Part shown: one piece after another, positions 1 to 9,187 of the stretch
Numbering within the stretch: the first letter of the stretch is position 1
How the letters are laid out: each line of letters opens with the position of its first letter
Source of the DNA: Terrimonas ginsenosidimutans
Lineage (GTDB): Bacteria; Bacteroidota; Bacteroidia; Chitinophagales; Chitinophagaceae
Assembly (NCBI RefSeq): GCF_022012415.1
Contig: NZ_JAKLTR010000006.1
Coordinates: 248,001 to 312,000 of the forward strand
Length of the DNA stretch: 64,000 bases
Reading direction: 5' to 3'
The notes under the pieces: generated by a model
The model's database searches: none
The model's input: the letters and a program-made list of their open reading frames with translations, nothing else
What the model was told of the DNA's origin: nothing
Made by a program: the position numbers and the translations under genes

Positions 1-61
1 CGGACCTGTTACAGTCAACAGTTTTCAAGACTGCCGCAATCGACCACTCTGCCAGCTCTCC
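1..61 (-). tRNA. tRNA-Ser (UGA), 3' part cut off by the window edge
   Basis: Read on the minus strand, the sequence starts GGAGAGCTGGCAGAGTGG, the typical 5' end, D-stem and D-loop of a class II serine tRNA. The anticodon arm follows, with loop CTTGAAA (anticodon TGA, decoding UCA) closed by GCAGT/ACTGT, and then the start of a long variable arm. The rest of the variable arm, the T-arm and the acceptor 3' strand lie outside the window. A Bacteroidota-type promoter sits directly upstream. Confidence 0.9.
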
Positions 62-65
62 GGCG

Positions 66-96
66 CAAAAATAGGATTGCGGAGGAAAACAGCAAA
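66..96 (-). promoter_or_regulatory. Promoter of the tRNA-Ser
   Basis: On the minus strand there is a TTTG (93-96), a 19-nt spacer and a TATTTTTG (66-73), a full match to the Bacteroidota housekeeping promoter TTTG-N19-21-TAnnTTTG. The -7 box ends five bases before the first base of the tRNA, so transcription starts at or very near the mature 5' end. Confidence 0.75.
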
Positions 97-597
97 ATAG
101 TAACACATCTTTTTTGGAATTTATTTGCGTGTATTTCAGGAAGATAAATTGTAAGAGGATGGAGCGCTGTTTTTATAATCGTGGATTGTTATGTGTTGAC
201 GGGCTGAAGATTGCTTATTGGTTTGAACAAGGGGGCAGCAAACAAAAATCAAACATCCCTTGCCCCACCATCGGCCTTGGGCCCTCCCCCGCCACCACCG
301 CCAAGGTCCTCGTTGAGCAGGAATGAGGGCAAGGCAAAATACGGCCTTGGTCAGTATTAAAGTCAAGTCTAATACTCCCCCATCGGTTCGGCTTTAACAA
401 TAACCGCCTTGCGCTTCAGCAGATATCATTAACACAAATATCCCCTGTCCACCAAAATTGCCAAGGTGAAAAACACAAAGTATTAACGGAAAAAAACGAA
501 AAATAAGTGAGGAAAAAATCAATAATCTCAACATGTAAGAAAGACACTCTCTGCACTTAGCAGGGCCGAGTCCTGATCAACTAAACAAAAAAAGCAC
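97..597. other. Intergenic region with no recognisable gene
   Basis: About 500 bases between the tRNA promoter and the end of the LacI-type gene. It has a C-rich stretch around 255-315 and a short AT-rich part around 480-540. Short reading frames exist on both strands, but none has a recognisable protein pattern. I see no terminator with a clear U-tract. Confidence 0.5.
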
Positions 598-1626
598 TCA
601 GCCTCCTTTTAAAGAAGGCTCATTCGCCACCACTTCCCCACTCATCACCACACGCTTCTCCTCTATCTCCTCCGCCTTCTGATTGATCAGTTGCAATAGC
701 ATCTCTGTTGCTTTCTCTGCCTGCTCATATGGGAACTGTTCAACAGATGCAAGCGGCCGGTCATCCAGGTAACTCGTCACCGGCAGGTTGGCATAACTTA
801 CAAAATAAATGTCCTTATTGATCTTTAAGCCAAGCGCCCTTGAAAATTTGATCGCGTCAAGTGTAATATAATCGTTGAATGCGATTACAGCTGTGGGCCG
901 TTCGGGCAGCGACAATAACTGCTGGATCGCTTGCTGCGTCTCTTCCTTTTCCAGATTTGTCTGAACAATATAACCGGGCACCTGTGGCAGTTTATTTTTC
1001 TCCAACGCATGAAGATATCCCTGCAGCCTGTCCTGCGACGCAGTCATTGATTCAGGGCCTTTGATGAAACCGATCTTAGTATGCCCCTGCGCCAACAGCC
1101 AGTCGACCAGCTTTTCTGAACTGTCTTTCAGATCACACGAAACCGTGTATGCATCATCCAGGTTGGGAACACGATCAAAGAAGACCACCGGTATCCCGTA
1201 CTTTTTCAACGCTTCAAAATGTTCATAATCGACCGTGTTCTTGGAGAGAGAGACAAGCAAACCATCAACCCGGTGTTTACGCATGGTATCAACAAGTTTC
1301 TTTTCGCGTTCCACATCGTCCCGCGACTGCCCTATTAATACCGTATAACTATTGTGAATGGCGATATCTTCGATACCATTGATCGCTGTTGAAAAAAACT
1401 CTTCTCTCAGGTTGGGAAGAATTACACCAATGGTTGAGGTCTTTCCCTGTTTGAACGAGATGGCTGCCTGGTTTGGCTCATAGTTCAACTCTTCCGCAAG
1501 CTTTTGCACCTGCATCTTTGTGCGCAACCCGATACTCGGATGATTATGCAATGCCCTTGAAACCGTTGAAACTGATACGTTCAACCGTTTGGCAATCTCT
1601 TTAATCGTAGCGGGTTTTTGACTCAT
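598..1626 (-). CDS. LacI/GalR-family transcriptional regulator
   Basis: This is a 342-residue DNA-binding repressor or activator of the LacI/GalR type. The N-terminus has the LacI helix-turn-helix and hinge (ATIKEIAKRLNVSVSTVSRA, then the LNYEPNQAA hinge segment). A periplasmic-binding-protein-like sensor domain follows (GVILPNLREEFFSTAINGIE). I chose the ATG at 1626 because the family starts a few residues before the HTH; an in-frame ATG at 1662 would add 12 unrelated residues. Such proteins usually respond to a sugar or nucleoside, but no transport or catabolic gene adjoins it here, so its ligand and targets cannot be read from context. It appears monocistronic. Confidence 0.9.
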   Translation of the reverse strand: MSQKPATIKEIAKRLNVSVSTVSRALHNHPSIGLRTKMQVQKLAEELNYEPNQAAISFKQGKTSTIGVILPNLREEFFSTAINGIEDIAIHNSYTVLIGQSRDDVEREKKLVDTMRKHRVDGLLVSLSKNTVDYEHFEALKKYGIPVVFFDRVPNLDDAYTVSCDLKDSSEKLVDWLLAQGHTKIGFIKGPESMTASQDRLQGYLHALEKNKLPQVPGYIVQTNLEKEETQQAIQQLLSLPERPTAVIAFNDYITLDAIKFSRALGLKINKDIYFVSYANLPVTSYLDDRPLASVEQFPYEQAEKATEMLLQLINQKAEEIEEKRVVMSGEVVANEPSLKGG

Positions 1627-1807
1627 AAACTGAAATTGAAGCGAATCTTCACGAGTGAACACGAACTACGTGAATGGGCTAATTAGATAAATAATGTGAC
1701 TTATCCAAATGAGCTCTGTAAGCACGAATAACGCGAAATAATACGACTTACACGAATTACACTTCCAAATAGACGCAATATTATTTGACTGGTAAGGATA
1801 CAAGTGC

Positions 1808-2578
1808 TCAGGAGGCATTTCCCGGAGTGATATGATGATGTTTGCCCTTCATCATATACGTTTTACTCTGCTCAATTGCGTCCATTAGCTGAGCAAGAAT
1901 ATCCTCGGTGCGTGCATCATAATCGATCTCCAAAGGCGGTTTGAAGCGAACCGTCAGCAAAGTTCCTTTTTTCTTGAACTTCAATCCTTTTTTATTGAAT
2001 GCTCTCCAGAAACCGTTGATCACGACGGGAATCACAATAGGTTTGCTTTGCTTGATAATTAACGCGGTTCCCTTTCTTCCCGGCGCAAAAGGCTTGGTTG
2101 TTCCCTGAGGAAATGTGATCACCCAGTTGTTTTCCAGTGCCCTCGTGATCTTCCTGGTATCTGACACATCAAGCCCCTTACGGTTCTCTTTTGCCTCAGC
2201 ATTCCAGGTACGCTTTACAGTCAAAGCCCCGGCCAGCGTAAACAATTTACTGATCCAACTGCCATTCATCGTTTGCTCAGCCGCCACATAATTGACACGG
2301 GTAAATGGATTCAGAAAATAATACGGAAGGCCCAGCCTGTTGATCTTTCCAAACTTCACCGCACAAAAAATATGCAGGAACGTGATCACATCTGCGAAAT
2401 ATGTCTGGTGATTGCTCACGAACAAAACATTCTGCTTTGGCAGATCCTTGAGGTGCTCACCACCAGTTATCTTCAGCTTATTAATAATAACAAGCCCCGG
2501 ATAGGAAGCCAATCCTACCACCACATATACCAGCTTCCTGACCAGTTTGAAACTCTTTAGCCTTTCCCGTAAACTCAT
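1808..2578 (-). CDS. 1-acyl-sn-glycerol-3-phosphate acyltransferase-like protein (PlsC/LPLAT family)
   Basis: A 256-residue membrane-associated acyltransferase, expected to acylate lysophospholipid precursors. It shows the LPLAT pattern: the catalytic block SNHQTYFADV near residue 55, a hydrophobic segment, and a substrate-binding block FPQGTTKPFAPGRKGTA near residue 155, which takes the place of the usual FPEGTRS. The catalytic block spaces His and Asp by five residues (HX5D) instead of four. I believe this is common in Bacteroidota paralogues. The N-terminus has a hydrophobic stretch (LVYVVVGLASYPGLVII). The acyl-donor and acceptor specificity cannot be told from sequence. Confidence 0.85.
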   Translation of the reverse strand: MSLRERLKSFKLVRKLVYVVVGLASYPGLVIINKLKITGGEHLKDLPKQNVLFVSNHQTYFADVITFLHIFCAVKFGKINRLGLPYYFLNPFTRVNYVAAEQTMNGSWISKLFTLAGALTVKRTWNAEAKENRKGLDVSDTRKITRALENNWVITFPQGTTKPFAPGRKGTALIIKQSKPIVIPVVINGFWRAFNKKGLKFKKKGTLLTVRFKPPLEIDYDARTEDILAQLMDAIEQSKTYMMKGKHHHITPGNAS

Positions 2579-2603
2579 GCGTGCTCTTTAAGGGTATTTG
2601 GGT

Positions 2604-2611
2604 CAAAAATA
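2604..2611 (-). promoter_or_regulatory. Possible -7 element upstream of the acyltransferase
   Basis: TATTTTTG on the minus strand, 25 nt before the ATG, matches the Bacteroidota -7 box TAnnTTTG. No clear TTTG is seen about 20 nt further upstream, so the call rests on half of the promoter. Confidence 0.4.
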
Positions 2612-2681
2612 GGGAGAAAGTTTAAAAGGTTTAAAGGTTTGGGAGGTTTCATAGGTTCCAAAGCTCATTCCTCTCTTAAAC

Positions 2682-2709
2682 AAAAAAGGCCGCCCTTACG
2701 GACGGCCTT
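2682..2709 (-). terminator. Rho-independent terminator of rpsA
   Basis: On the minus strand there is a ten-pair stem with AAGGCCGTCC and GGGCGGCCTT arms and a GTAA loop, followed directly by a run of T. It lies about 20 nt after the rpsA stop codon. Confidence 0.85.
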
Positions 2710-2729
2710 GCAAAACTTATACTAGAAGA

Positions 2730-4637
2730 TTATTCACCTTTAGCTTCATCGCCTGCATTCTCACCACCTTCGAGTTTCTTCTTCAGGTCAGCGAGTACAC
2801 CCAGATCACCTAAAGTAGCTTTCTCTACTTTACCCTGAATGTTCTTCACAGCTTTCTTCGTTTTATCCGCTTCAGCTTTAGCTTCTTTCTTCGCAGCTTC
2901 TTTTTCTTCTATCTGGCCTTGTTCCCAGATACGGCTGTGCGAAAGAACGATGCGTTTTTCGTTACGGTCAAACTCGATCACTACGAATTGTGCAGTTTCG
3001 TCAGCACCGATGCTCTTGCCATCTTCTTTGCTCAGATGACGGTTAGGAGCAAATCCTTCCAGACCATAAGGCAACTGAACTACAGCTCCTTTGTCATCCC
3101 TGCGAATTACAGTTCCTTCATGGATTGAACCAATCGCGAATGTATCCTGCAGGGTATTCCAGGGATCTTCTTCCAGTTGTTTGTGTCCGAGTTGGAGTTT
3201 GCGGTTTTCTTTATCGATACCCATGATCACTACGTCGATGTTAGCACCAACTTTAGTGTATTCACTTGGGTGATTAAAGCGTTTCAACCAGCTCAGGTCG
3301 CTGATATGGATCATACCACCGATACCAGGAGCGAGTTCAACAAACACACCGTAGTTAGTGATGTTTTTCACCAGGCCAGTGTGACGGCTTCCTTCAGCAA
3401 ATTTGGTTTCGATATCGTTCCAGGGATCAGGAGAAAGTTGTTTGATAGACAAGCTCATTTTGCGGCTTGCTTTATCAAGGGTAACGATCTTAGCTTCATG
3501 CTCGTCGCCGAGTTTGAAGAACTCTTTCGCATTGATCGGCGTGTTAGCCCATGTGATCTCACTTACGTGAACCAGGCCTTCAACACCAGGCTGGATTTCG
3601 AGGAAAGCACCGTAGTCTTCGATATTCACTACTTTACCTTTCACGATATTGCCTTCAGCGATGTTCTCAGCCAACACATCCCAAGGATGTGGAGTGAGTT
3701 GTTTCAGACCAAGGCTGATACGTTTCTTCTCGTCGTCGAAATCGAGTACCACCACGTTGATCTTCTGGTCCATTTTCAACACCTCGCTTGGGTGAGAGAT
3801 ACGGCCCCATGAAATATCCGTGATATACAGCAGACCATCCAGGCCGCCAAGGTCCATGAACGCACCGAAATCGGTGATGTTCTTCACAGTACCTTCCAGA
3901 ACCTGACCTTTTTCGAGTTTGCTCATGATCTCCGCACGTTGTGCTTCGATATCGCTTTCGATAAGGGCTTTGTGAGATACTACAGCATTCTTGATGGTCT
4001 CGTTGATCTTAACCACTTTGAACTCCATAGTTTTTCCTACAAACTGGTCGTAGTCTGTAACAGGTTTAACATCGATCTGAGAACCTGGCAGGAACGTTTC
4101 CATTCCGAACACGTCTACGATCAAGCCACCTTTAGTTTTTGAGGTAACAGTACCTGTGATAACTTCACCTGTTTTGTGAACTTCCACGATACGCTCCCAT
4201 GCACGTGTGATACGCGCTTGTTTGCGGCTCAGGTTCAGGTGACCATCACGGTCTTCTTTTTCAACGATCATCACTTCCACTTCATCACCTACTTTCAGGT
4301 TCTGCAGGTCGCGGAATTCGTTCAGAGAGATCAGACCATCACTTTTGAAACCGATGTTCAATACAACGTCAGTTTTAGTAAGGCCTACTACGATGCCCTG
4401 GATCAGTTCACCGTCAGTCAGCTGTACGAAAGTGTTGTCATACACTTTGTCATACTTCTCTTTTTCTTCTTTGGTGTAAGAAGTAACGTTACGTTTGTCT
4501 ACGCTCCAGTCGAAATCGTCGTGAGCGGTAGCAACAGGTGCAGTTGTTGTCGCTGTAGCCGGAACTTCCGCGGTAGCGGCAGCACCAGACTCCTGTGCAT
4601 CAGCGTTTAGGTTTTTTTGAATTAAATTCTGAAACAT
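2730..4637 (-). CDS. rpsA: 30S ribosomal protein S1
   Basis: A 635-residue S1 protein that binds mRNA and helps recruit it to the 30S subunit. Six S1 (OB-fold) repeats can be followed, at roughly residues 75-140, 160-225, 243-312, 328-398, 413-485 and 500-570. Each begins with a G-x-x-x-x-G-x-V pattern (for example GQVLEGTVKNITDFGAFMDL), and the middle ones have the HPSE or ISW motifs. An acidic, Ala/Thr-rich leader of about 70 residues precedes the first repeat, and a Lys/Ala/Glu-rich tail follows the last. It has its own promoter and terminator, so it is monocistronic. Bacteroidota barely use Shine-Dalgarno sites, so S1 may matter more there. Confidence 0.97.
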   Translation of the reverse strand: MFQNLIQKNLNADAQESGAAATAEVPATATTTAPVATAHDDFDWSVDKRNVTSYTKEEKEKYDKVYDNTFVQLTDGELIQGIVVGLTKTDVVLNIGFKSDGLISLNEFRDLQNLKVGDEVEVMIVEKEDRDGHLNLSRKQARITRAWERIVEVHKTGEVITGTVTSKTKGGLIVDVFGMETFLPGSQIDVKPVTDYDQFVGKTMEFKVVKINETIKNAVVSHKALIESDIEAQRAEIMSKLEKGQVLEGTVKNITDFGAFMDLGGLDGLLYITDISWGRISHPSEVLKMDQKINVVVLDFDDEKKRISLGLKQLTPHPWDVLAENIAEGNIVKGKVVNIEDYGAFLEIQPGVEGLVHVSEITWANTPINAKEFFKLGDEHEAKIVTLDKASRKMSLSIKQLSPDPWNDIETKFAEGSRHTGLVKNITNYGVFVELAPGIGGMIHISDLSWLKRFNHPSEYTKVGANIDVVIMGIDKENRKLQLGHKQLEEDPWNTLQDTFAIGSIHEGTVIRRDDKGAVVQLPYGLEGFAPNRHLSKEDGKSIGADETAQFVVIEFDRNEKRIVLSHSRIWEQGQIEEKEAAKKEAKAEADKTKKAVKNIQGKVEKATLGDLGVLADLKKKLEGGENAGDEAKGE

Positions 4638-4668
4638 GATAAAATCCCGAAGGTTTTAATTCGGGCTG

Positions 4669-4699
4669 CAAAGATACAGGAAAAAACCGGTTCAGCGAA
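4669..4699 (-). promoter_or_regulatory. rpsA: Promoter of rpsA
   Basis: The minus strand carries TATCTTTG (4669-4676), a perfect TAnnTTTG -7 box. A TTCG 19 nt upstream (4696-4699) is one change away from the TTTG -33 box. Transcription would begin about 25-30 nt before the rpsA ATG. Confidence 0.65.
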
Positions 4700-4885
4700 G
4701 CTTTTTTTAACGCAGAACAGGCCCATAAAGCAATGATTAATAAGTGATTGCTTACCATGACTGTCATCTTGAAACCTTTCAGATCCTTCCAACCTGCCAA
4801 TCCTCTCAACATAACCCGCAGAACAAAATCCACCTCTCCCCACCCCGTCATCATATTTCGGTTATATTCACCCAAAAAATCAGCT

Positions 4886-5863
4886 TTGCTTTACGCGTTT
4901 TTGAAGATCCTGGTCAAACTTTCCCGCCCCCTTTATTTCCGCTCAATCCGGATCAACCGGCCTGAATTGCTGCTTAAAAAAGGGCCCTTGCTGATCTGCT
5001 CCAACCACCCGAATTCTTTCCTGGATGCAGTCCTGCTTGACACACTTTTCGAACAGCCCATCTGGTCCCTCGCCCGCGGCGATGTTTTTCGGAATCCTTT
5101 TCTTACCCGCATACTTACTGCTATCAGAATACTGCCCGTCTATCGCGTAAGCGAAGGCGTCGAAAATCTCAGCACCAATTATGAGACATTTGATGCCTGC
5201 AAAGAGATCTTCCGGCAAAACGGGCTCGTATTGATCTTCAGCGAAGGATTATGCATCAATGAATGGCACTTGCGTCCATTAAAGAAAGGAACCGCCCGGC
5301 TGGCCATGAGCAGCTGGAGTGAAGGCATTCCGTTAGAAATACTTCCCGTAGGAATTAACTATAACTCATTCAGCGCGTTTGGCAAAGATCTCGTGATCAA
5401 TATCGGCGAGCCTGTTAGCCTGAGCCAGTTCAACCTGTCAGGTTCGGAAGGTCAACAGATCCAGCAATTTAACGTGGCCCTTACACAAAGACTGCAGCCG
5501 CTTGTTTATGAAATAGCACCGGAGGATATAAAGACAAGGGTCAACATGATCAGCCGGCCGGCTTCTATTATCAGGAAAACAATCTTAGCCATCCCTGCTT
5601 CGGTCGGCTGGTTATTACATCAGCCGCAATACCTGCTGATGAGATCCGTCGCCAGAAAAAAATCGGTTGCCGGCCACTATGATTCAATACTGGCTGCACT
5701 GCTATTTCTTTCCTATCCGTTTTATCTGCTTCTGATCGCCCTGCTGCTTTTTTTATTATCAGGAAAGGCAGCTCTAATGCCCGCGGTCATGCTGCTCCCT
5801 GTCACAGGCTGGTGCCTTATACAATCCGGCTTTACTACCATAGAAAAACCCGCACACGCGTAG
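4886..5863 (+). CDS. Acyltransferase of the PlsC/LPLAT superfamily with C-terminal membrane segments
   Basis: A membrane-bound glycerolipid acyltransferase relative of about 325 residues. It shows the catalytic block CSNHPNSFLDA (His and Asp five apart) and the binding block IFSEGLCINEWHLRPLKKGT, an FxEG motif in place of FPEGTR. Two hydrophobic segments near the C-terminus (AALLFLSYPFYLLLIALLLFLL and a following one) probably anchor it. I chose the TTG at 4886, giving an N-terminus like LLYAFLKILVKLSRPLYF, because the 46 residues from the ATG at 4748 look non-conserved and cover the divergent rpsA promoter side. The start is uncertain. It is divergent from rpsA. The specific substrate is unknown. 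Confidence 0.75.
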   Translation: MLYAFLKILVKLSRPLYFRSIRINRPELLLKKGPLLICSNHPNSFLDAVLLDTLFEQPIWSLARGDVFRNPFLTRILTAIRILPVYRVSEGVENLSTNYETFDACKEIFRQNGLVLIFSEGLCINEWHLRPLKKGTARLAMSSWSEGIPLEILPVGINYNSFSAFGKDLVINIGEPVSLSQFNLSGSEGQQIQQFNVALTQRLQPLVYEIAPEDIKTRVNMISRPASIIRKTILAIPASVGWLLHQPQYLLMRSVARKKSVAGHYDSILAALLFLSYPFYLLLIALLLFLLSGKAALMPAVMLLPVTGWCLIQSGFTTIEKPAHA

Positions 5864-5987
5864 TTTTTTGCCTCAGTTCATGGATCATAACCTATGCGAT
5901 CTATGGTAAAGTTATAGCCTGTTGGCATCTCGTATTGCTTCTATGGCATTCAATGCGCTTCCTGATCCGTTGAAGGAAACGATAGCC

Positions 5988-5995
5988 TATATTTG
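5988..5995 (+). promoter_or_regulatory. Possible -7 element of the PagL-like gene
   Basis: TATATTTG fits TAnnTTTG perfectly and lies 24 nt before the ATG at 6020. An earlier in-frame ATG at 5993 would lie inside this box, which argues for 6020 as the start. The upstream TTTG is not clear. Confidence 0.5.
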
Positions 5996-6019
5996 CCAGG
6001 TATCCTTCTAAACTGCTTT

Positions 6020-7135
6020 ATGCGAATAAACAGCAACATCCGGTGGCTCACGCTCACAGCAACATTACTCAGTATCTCGTCCCTGTCAACTGCAGGTGAG
6101 ATCATAAATGCAGTTGATACTATCCCGGTAAACAACTGGTCTTTTGGGATCAATCACCACCTGGGTTCGTTCATTGCCAATCAGCCAAAGTCCGAATACA
6201 TCCGTGACTCCTATACATCCCTTACAGAAATATTTATAGAAAAGAAAACCAATGGCGAAGCTGATTGGCATCTCTCCCATAAATATCCGGCCGTCGGATT
6301 GGGATTGATTGCGGGCAATCCAGGCAGCCGGGAGTACATAGGTAATCTGTATGCTGTCTATCCATACATTAGATTTCCTTTACTCCACACCCGGCGTTAC
6401 GAAGCAAGCATCAAAACAGGTGGTGGACTGGCTGTAGTCGGAAAACCATATGACGTGTATTCCAATCCCAAGAATACATTGATCGGAACCCGCTTCAACG
6501 TATTTCTTTCATTCGTACTTCAAAATGAAGTCAAACTCAGCGAACGTTTTCATCTCGCCGCCGGCATAGGAATCATGCATGTTTCAAATGGAAGTACGAA
6601 ATTGCCAAACCTCGGATTAAATATTCCAAACCTCAGCGCGGGTATCCGTTATGCATTAGGAAGACCAAACCAGCATAAAAGAACTTTACTGGATACAAGT
6701 TCTTCAAAAATCGACTTCGCCGCATATACTTCCATTTCAGTAAAGCAATACCCATGGGTTGGAGGAAGTTATTACCTGATCAATGCCGCTCAATTAGAAG
6801 CTTCCAAAAGAACCGGTCGCAATTCTTCATTTGGCCTGGGAGCTCTTCTTTTATATGATCGTACAATAAGAAGATATGCCATGGAAGATCGCACCGGCGA
6901 TCTCAGCTACCAGAAATTTCAGGCCGGATTATACCTCTCCTATGAGCATTTTCTTGGCCGTCTTTCTATTCCGGTTAATATCGGAGCCTATCTTTATAAC
7001 GGATCGAGCTCTGGCATCTTTCAGCAATATGGGATCAGGTATAAAGCGACCGATCATGTCTCAACTCAGCTCTTGTTGAAGTCACATTCAGGCCAGGCTG
7101 AATTTATTCATATTGGTGTTGGTTATAACTTTTAA
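6020..7135 (+). CDS. PagL-like acyloxyacyl hydrolase / lipid A 3-O-deacylase family outer-membrane protein
   Basis: An outer-membrane beta-barrel of about 371 residues after an N-terminal signal sequence (WLTLTATLLSISSLSTAG). The stretch GIMHVSNGSTKLPNLGLNIP resembles the PagL active-site region: a His and Ser in HxSN, then an N-x-G segment. PagL removes the 3-O acyl chain of lipid A, which changes outer-membrane properties. This protein is much longer than classic PagL (about 150-190 residues), with an extra barrel-like C-terminal half, as in Bacteroidota members annotated as acyloxyacyl hydrolases. It ends in an aromatic residue (VGYNF), typical of barrel proteins. The next gene starts four bases after its stop, so they are cotranscribed. 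Confidence 0.75.
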   Translation: MRINSNIRWLTLTATLLSISSLSTAGEIINAVDTIPVNNWSFGINHHLGSFIANQPKSEYIRDSYTSLTEIFIEKKTNGEADWHLSHKYPAVGLGLIAGNPGSREYIGNLYAVYPYIRFPLLHTRRYEASIKTGGGLAVVGKPYDVYSNPKNTLIGTRFNVFLSFVLQNEVKLSERFHLAAGIGIMHVSNGSTKLPNLGLNIPNLSAGIRYALGRPNQHKRTLLDTSSSKIDFAAYTSISVKQYPWVGGSYYLINAAQLEASKRTGRNSSFGLGALLLYDRTIRRYAMEDRTGDLSYQKFQAGLYLSYEHFLGRLSIPVNIGAYLYNGSSSGIFQQYGIRYKATDHVSTQLLLKSHSGQAEFIHIGVGYNF

Positions 7136-7139
7136 AATT

Positions 7140-7874
7140 ATGAAGCCCTACTTATTTTTTTTCTTCACACTGATGATTGCAATTGTAACAGCCGGATGCA
7201 CCAAGCCAGGTTGCACAGGTAATGCCGGTCCTGCGGCTGTCCAGGAGAGAGATTTTCCCGCATTTAGCACGGTAAGATTACAGGATAATATCGATCTTGT
7301 ATTAATACAAAGTGATGATGAGAAAATTGAAATTTCAGGCCCGCAGAATATTATTGCAAATGTTCAGACTGTTGTTGCGAATGAGGAATTGGTCATCAGC
7401 AATCAAACAGGATGCAGATGGCTTCGTGATGCAGACGAAAAAGTCAAAGTACGACTTTTTGTAAAAGACATTGCTCTTTTGAAATATGAAGGAAGCGGTA
7501 ATGTCAGCAATATGGATACATTGAAATTTAAAGCATTTCGTATCAACAGCGAAACCGGGGCCGGTAATGTAGAACTCACAGTCGATATGCCATATCTTGC
7601 AGTGATCATTCTAAAAGAAAATGCATCAATGATCATGCATGGTAAAGCTGGTCACGTTGAAACATATACTAACGCAAGAGGGTTATTGAACCTGAGCGAT
7701 CTCAAAACGAAAACCATGTATATGATCTATAGCGGTCTTGCTGATACCCACATTCAGGTGGCTGACGAATTGGATGCGACCATACGATATAAAGGCAATG
7801 TTTATTGCAAAGGGTATCCGATCATAAAACGCTCTGACTACTTCAGTTCTGGACAGCTATTTATTCAACCCTGA
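7140..7874 (+). CDS. Lipoprotein with GIN (DUF2807, putative auto-transporter adhesin head) domain
   Basis: A 244-residue surface or periplasmic lipoprotein. It has a signal peptide ending in the lipobox ITAGC-like segment IVTAGC. The body matches the GIN/DUF2807 pattern: an FSTVRLQDNIDLVLIQSDD opening, then a beta-solenoid-like series (VKVRLFVKDIALLKYEGSGN, NSETGAGNVELTVD). The role of this family is not established; a repeat-built adhesin-like or envelope-stress role has been suggested. I prefer the ATG at 7140 because it directly precedes the signal peptide, while the in-frame ATG at 7113 would overlap the upstream gene. It forms an operon with the PagL-like gene. Confidence 0.8.
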   Translation: MKPYLFFFFTLMIAIVTAGCTKPGCTGNAGPAAVQERDFPAFSTVRLQDNIDLVLIQSDDEKIEISGPQNIIANVQTVVANEELVISNQTGCRWLRDADEKVKVRLFVKDIALLKYEGSGNVSNMDTLKFKAFRINSETGAGNVELTVDMPYLAVIILKENASMIMHGKAGHVETYTNARGLLNLSDLKTKTMYMIYSGLADTHIQVADELDATIRYKGNVYCKGYPIIKRSDYFSSGQLFIQP

Positions 7875-7953
7875 TCATTTTTTGTTTTGTTGCCGAAAGT
7901 ATTGTAATAGAAATGATAATATTTCCGGCCTGTTATGGGTGATTTCGAAGAGC

Positions 7954-9183
7954 TTATGATTGATTACCTATAGCAGCCGCAGCGATGTAACCACTGGTCC
8001 AGGCATTCTGAAAATTAAACCCACCCGTTACTCCGTCAACATCTGCAATTTCACCTGCAAAAAACAATCCTCCGATCTTTTTGCTCATCATCGTTGAGGG
8101 ATCGATCTCTGAAAGATTAACGCCACCCGCTGTTACAAACTCTTCTTTGAATGTCGTTTTACCTTTTACTTCAAACGCGCCTGTCACCATCAGACGGATC
8201 AATTGATTCTGCGCTTTCGCCGGAAAATCGGCCCACCTCATATCTTTGTTTGCTCCTGCCTGCTCCAGCATAAATTCCCAAAGCCTTCCAGGAAGCCCAA
8301 ACGGGTTTTTATTTCCTATCTTTTGTGCAGCCATTCCAAAACGAATTTCCTGTAACCGTTCACGCAACGTGTTTTCATTATAATCAGGTACCCAATTGAT
8401 ACTAACGGAAAACTGCCAGTTCAATGCCGCCAGTTCCCTCGCCCCCCATGCACTTAGTTTAAGTATTCCAGGTCCGCTCATTCCCCAATGCGTGATAAGT
8501 AAAGGTCCTTCCTGTTCAAGCTTGCTTCCGTTTATTTTTACCCTGGCTTTTTCAACACTCAAACCCATCAGTTGTGTGATCGGGTTACCGGGCATATTAA
8601 ATGTAAACAATGATGGAACTGGATCGCTGATCGTATGACCAAGCTCCCGCAACCAGTCGAACATTCCGGTTTTTGGATAACCACCGCAAGCTATGCAAAC
8701 ATAATCAGCAGCCAGCTGGTGCTCATTGCCTGTAGTCAGTATAAATCCGGTGTCTTCTTTTCTGATTGATCTGACCTCCTTGTTCATCAGGATCTCGATC
8801 CTGTATCGGTTTGCCTCCTTTAATAAACATTCGATGATCGTCTGCGAAGAATCTGTTACCGGGAACATCCGTCCATCGTTTTCTGCTTTTAACTCTACAC
8901 CTCTCTCTTTAAACCACTGGATCGTATCAGTTGTGAAGAACTGGTGAAATGTTTTCTTTACAAAATTCCCTCCGCGGGGATATCTTTTAACCATTTCGCT
9001 GATCTCGAAACAGGCATGTGTTACATTGCATCTTCCGCCTCCGCTTACTTTCACTTTTGACAGTAGCTTACTGCTTTTTTCAACGATCGTCACCTTCAGC
9101 TCAGGATTTATCCTGGCGGCATTCACTGCGCAAAAAAAACCAGCGGCTCCGCCGCCGATCACCACTAAATGTTTACCTGCCAT
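7954..9183 (-). CDS. HI0933/YhiN-family NAD(P)/FAD-dependent oxidoreductase
   Basis: A 409-residue cytoplasmic flavoprotein. The N-terminus has the dinucleotide-binding motif VVIGGGAAGFFCAVNAAR, with the matching acid at the end of the second strand (VTIVEKSSKLLSKVKVSGG). The family signature SGGGRCNVTH follows. The C-terminus has the second FAD contact GLFFAGEIADVDGVTGGFN. The physiological reaction of most HI0933-like proteins is unknown, although some act as reductases in bile-acid metabolism (BaiN). It lies immediately downstream of map on the same strand, and its promoter overlaps the map terminator. Confidence 0.88.
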   Translation of the reverse strand: MAGKHLVVIGGGAAGFFCAVNAARINPELKVTIVEKSSKLLSKVKVSGGGRCNVTHACFEISEMVKRYPRGGNFVKKTFHQFFTTDTIQWFKERGVELKAENDGRMFPVTDSSQTIIECLLKEANRYRIEILMNKEVRSIRKEDTGFILTTGNEHQLAADYVCIACGGYPKTGMFDWLRELGHTISDPVPSLFTFNMPGNPITQLMGLSVEKARVKINGSKLEQEGPLLITHWGMSGPGILKLSAWGARELAALNWQFSVSINWVPDYNENTLRERLQEIRFGMAAQKIGNKNPFGLPGRLWEFMLEQAGANKDMRWADFPAKAQNQLIRLMVTGAFEVKGKTTFKEEFVTAGGVNLSEIDPSTMMSKKIGGLFFAGEIADVDGVTGGFNFQNAWTSGYIAAAAIGNQS

Positions 9184-9187
9184 AGTG

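Noticed and set aside
3177-3812. 211-residue plus-strand frame inside rpsA
   Set aside because: It is the antisense of conserved S1 domains and has no family pattern of its own.
4600-4875. Short minus-strand frames overlapping the rpsA promoter
   Set aside because: They cover the promoter boxes of rpsA and the start region of the divergent acyltransferase, and lack any pattern.
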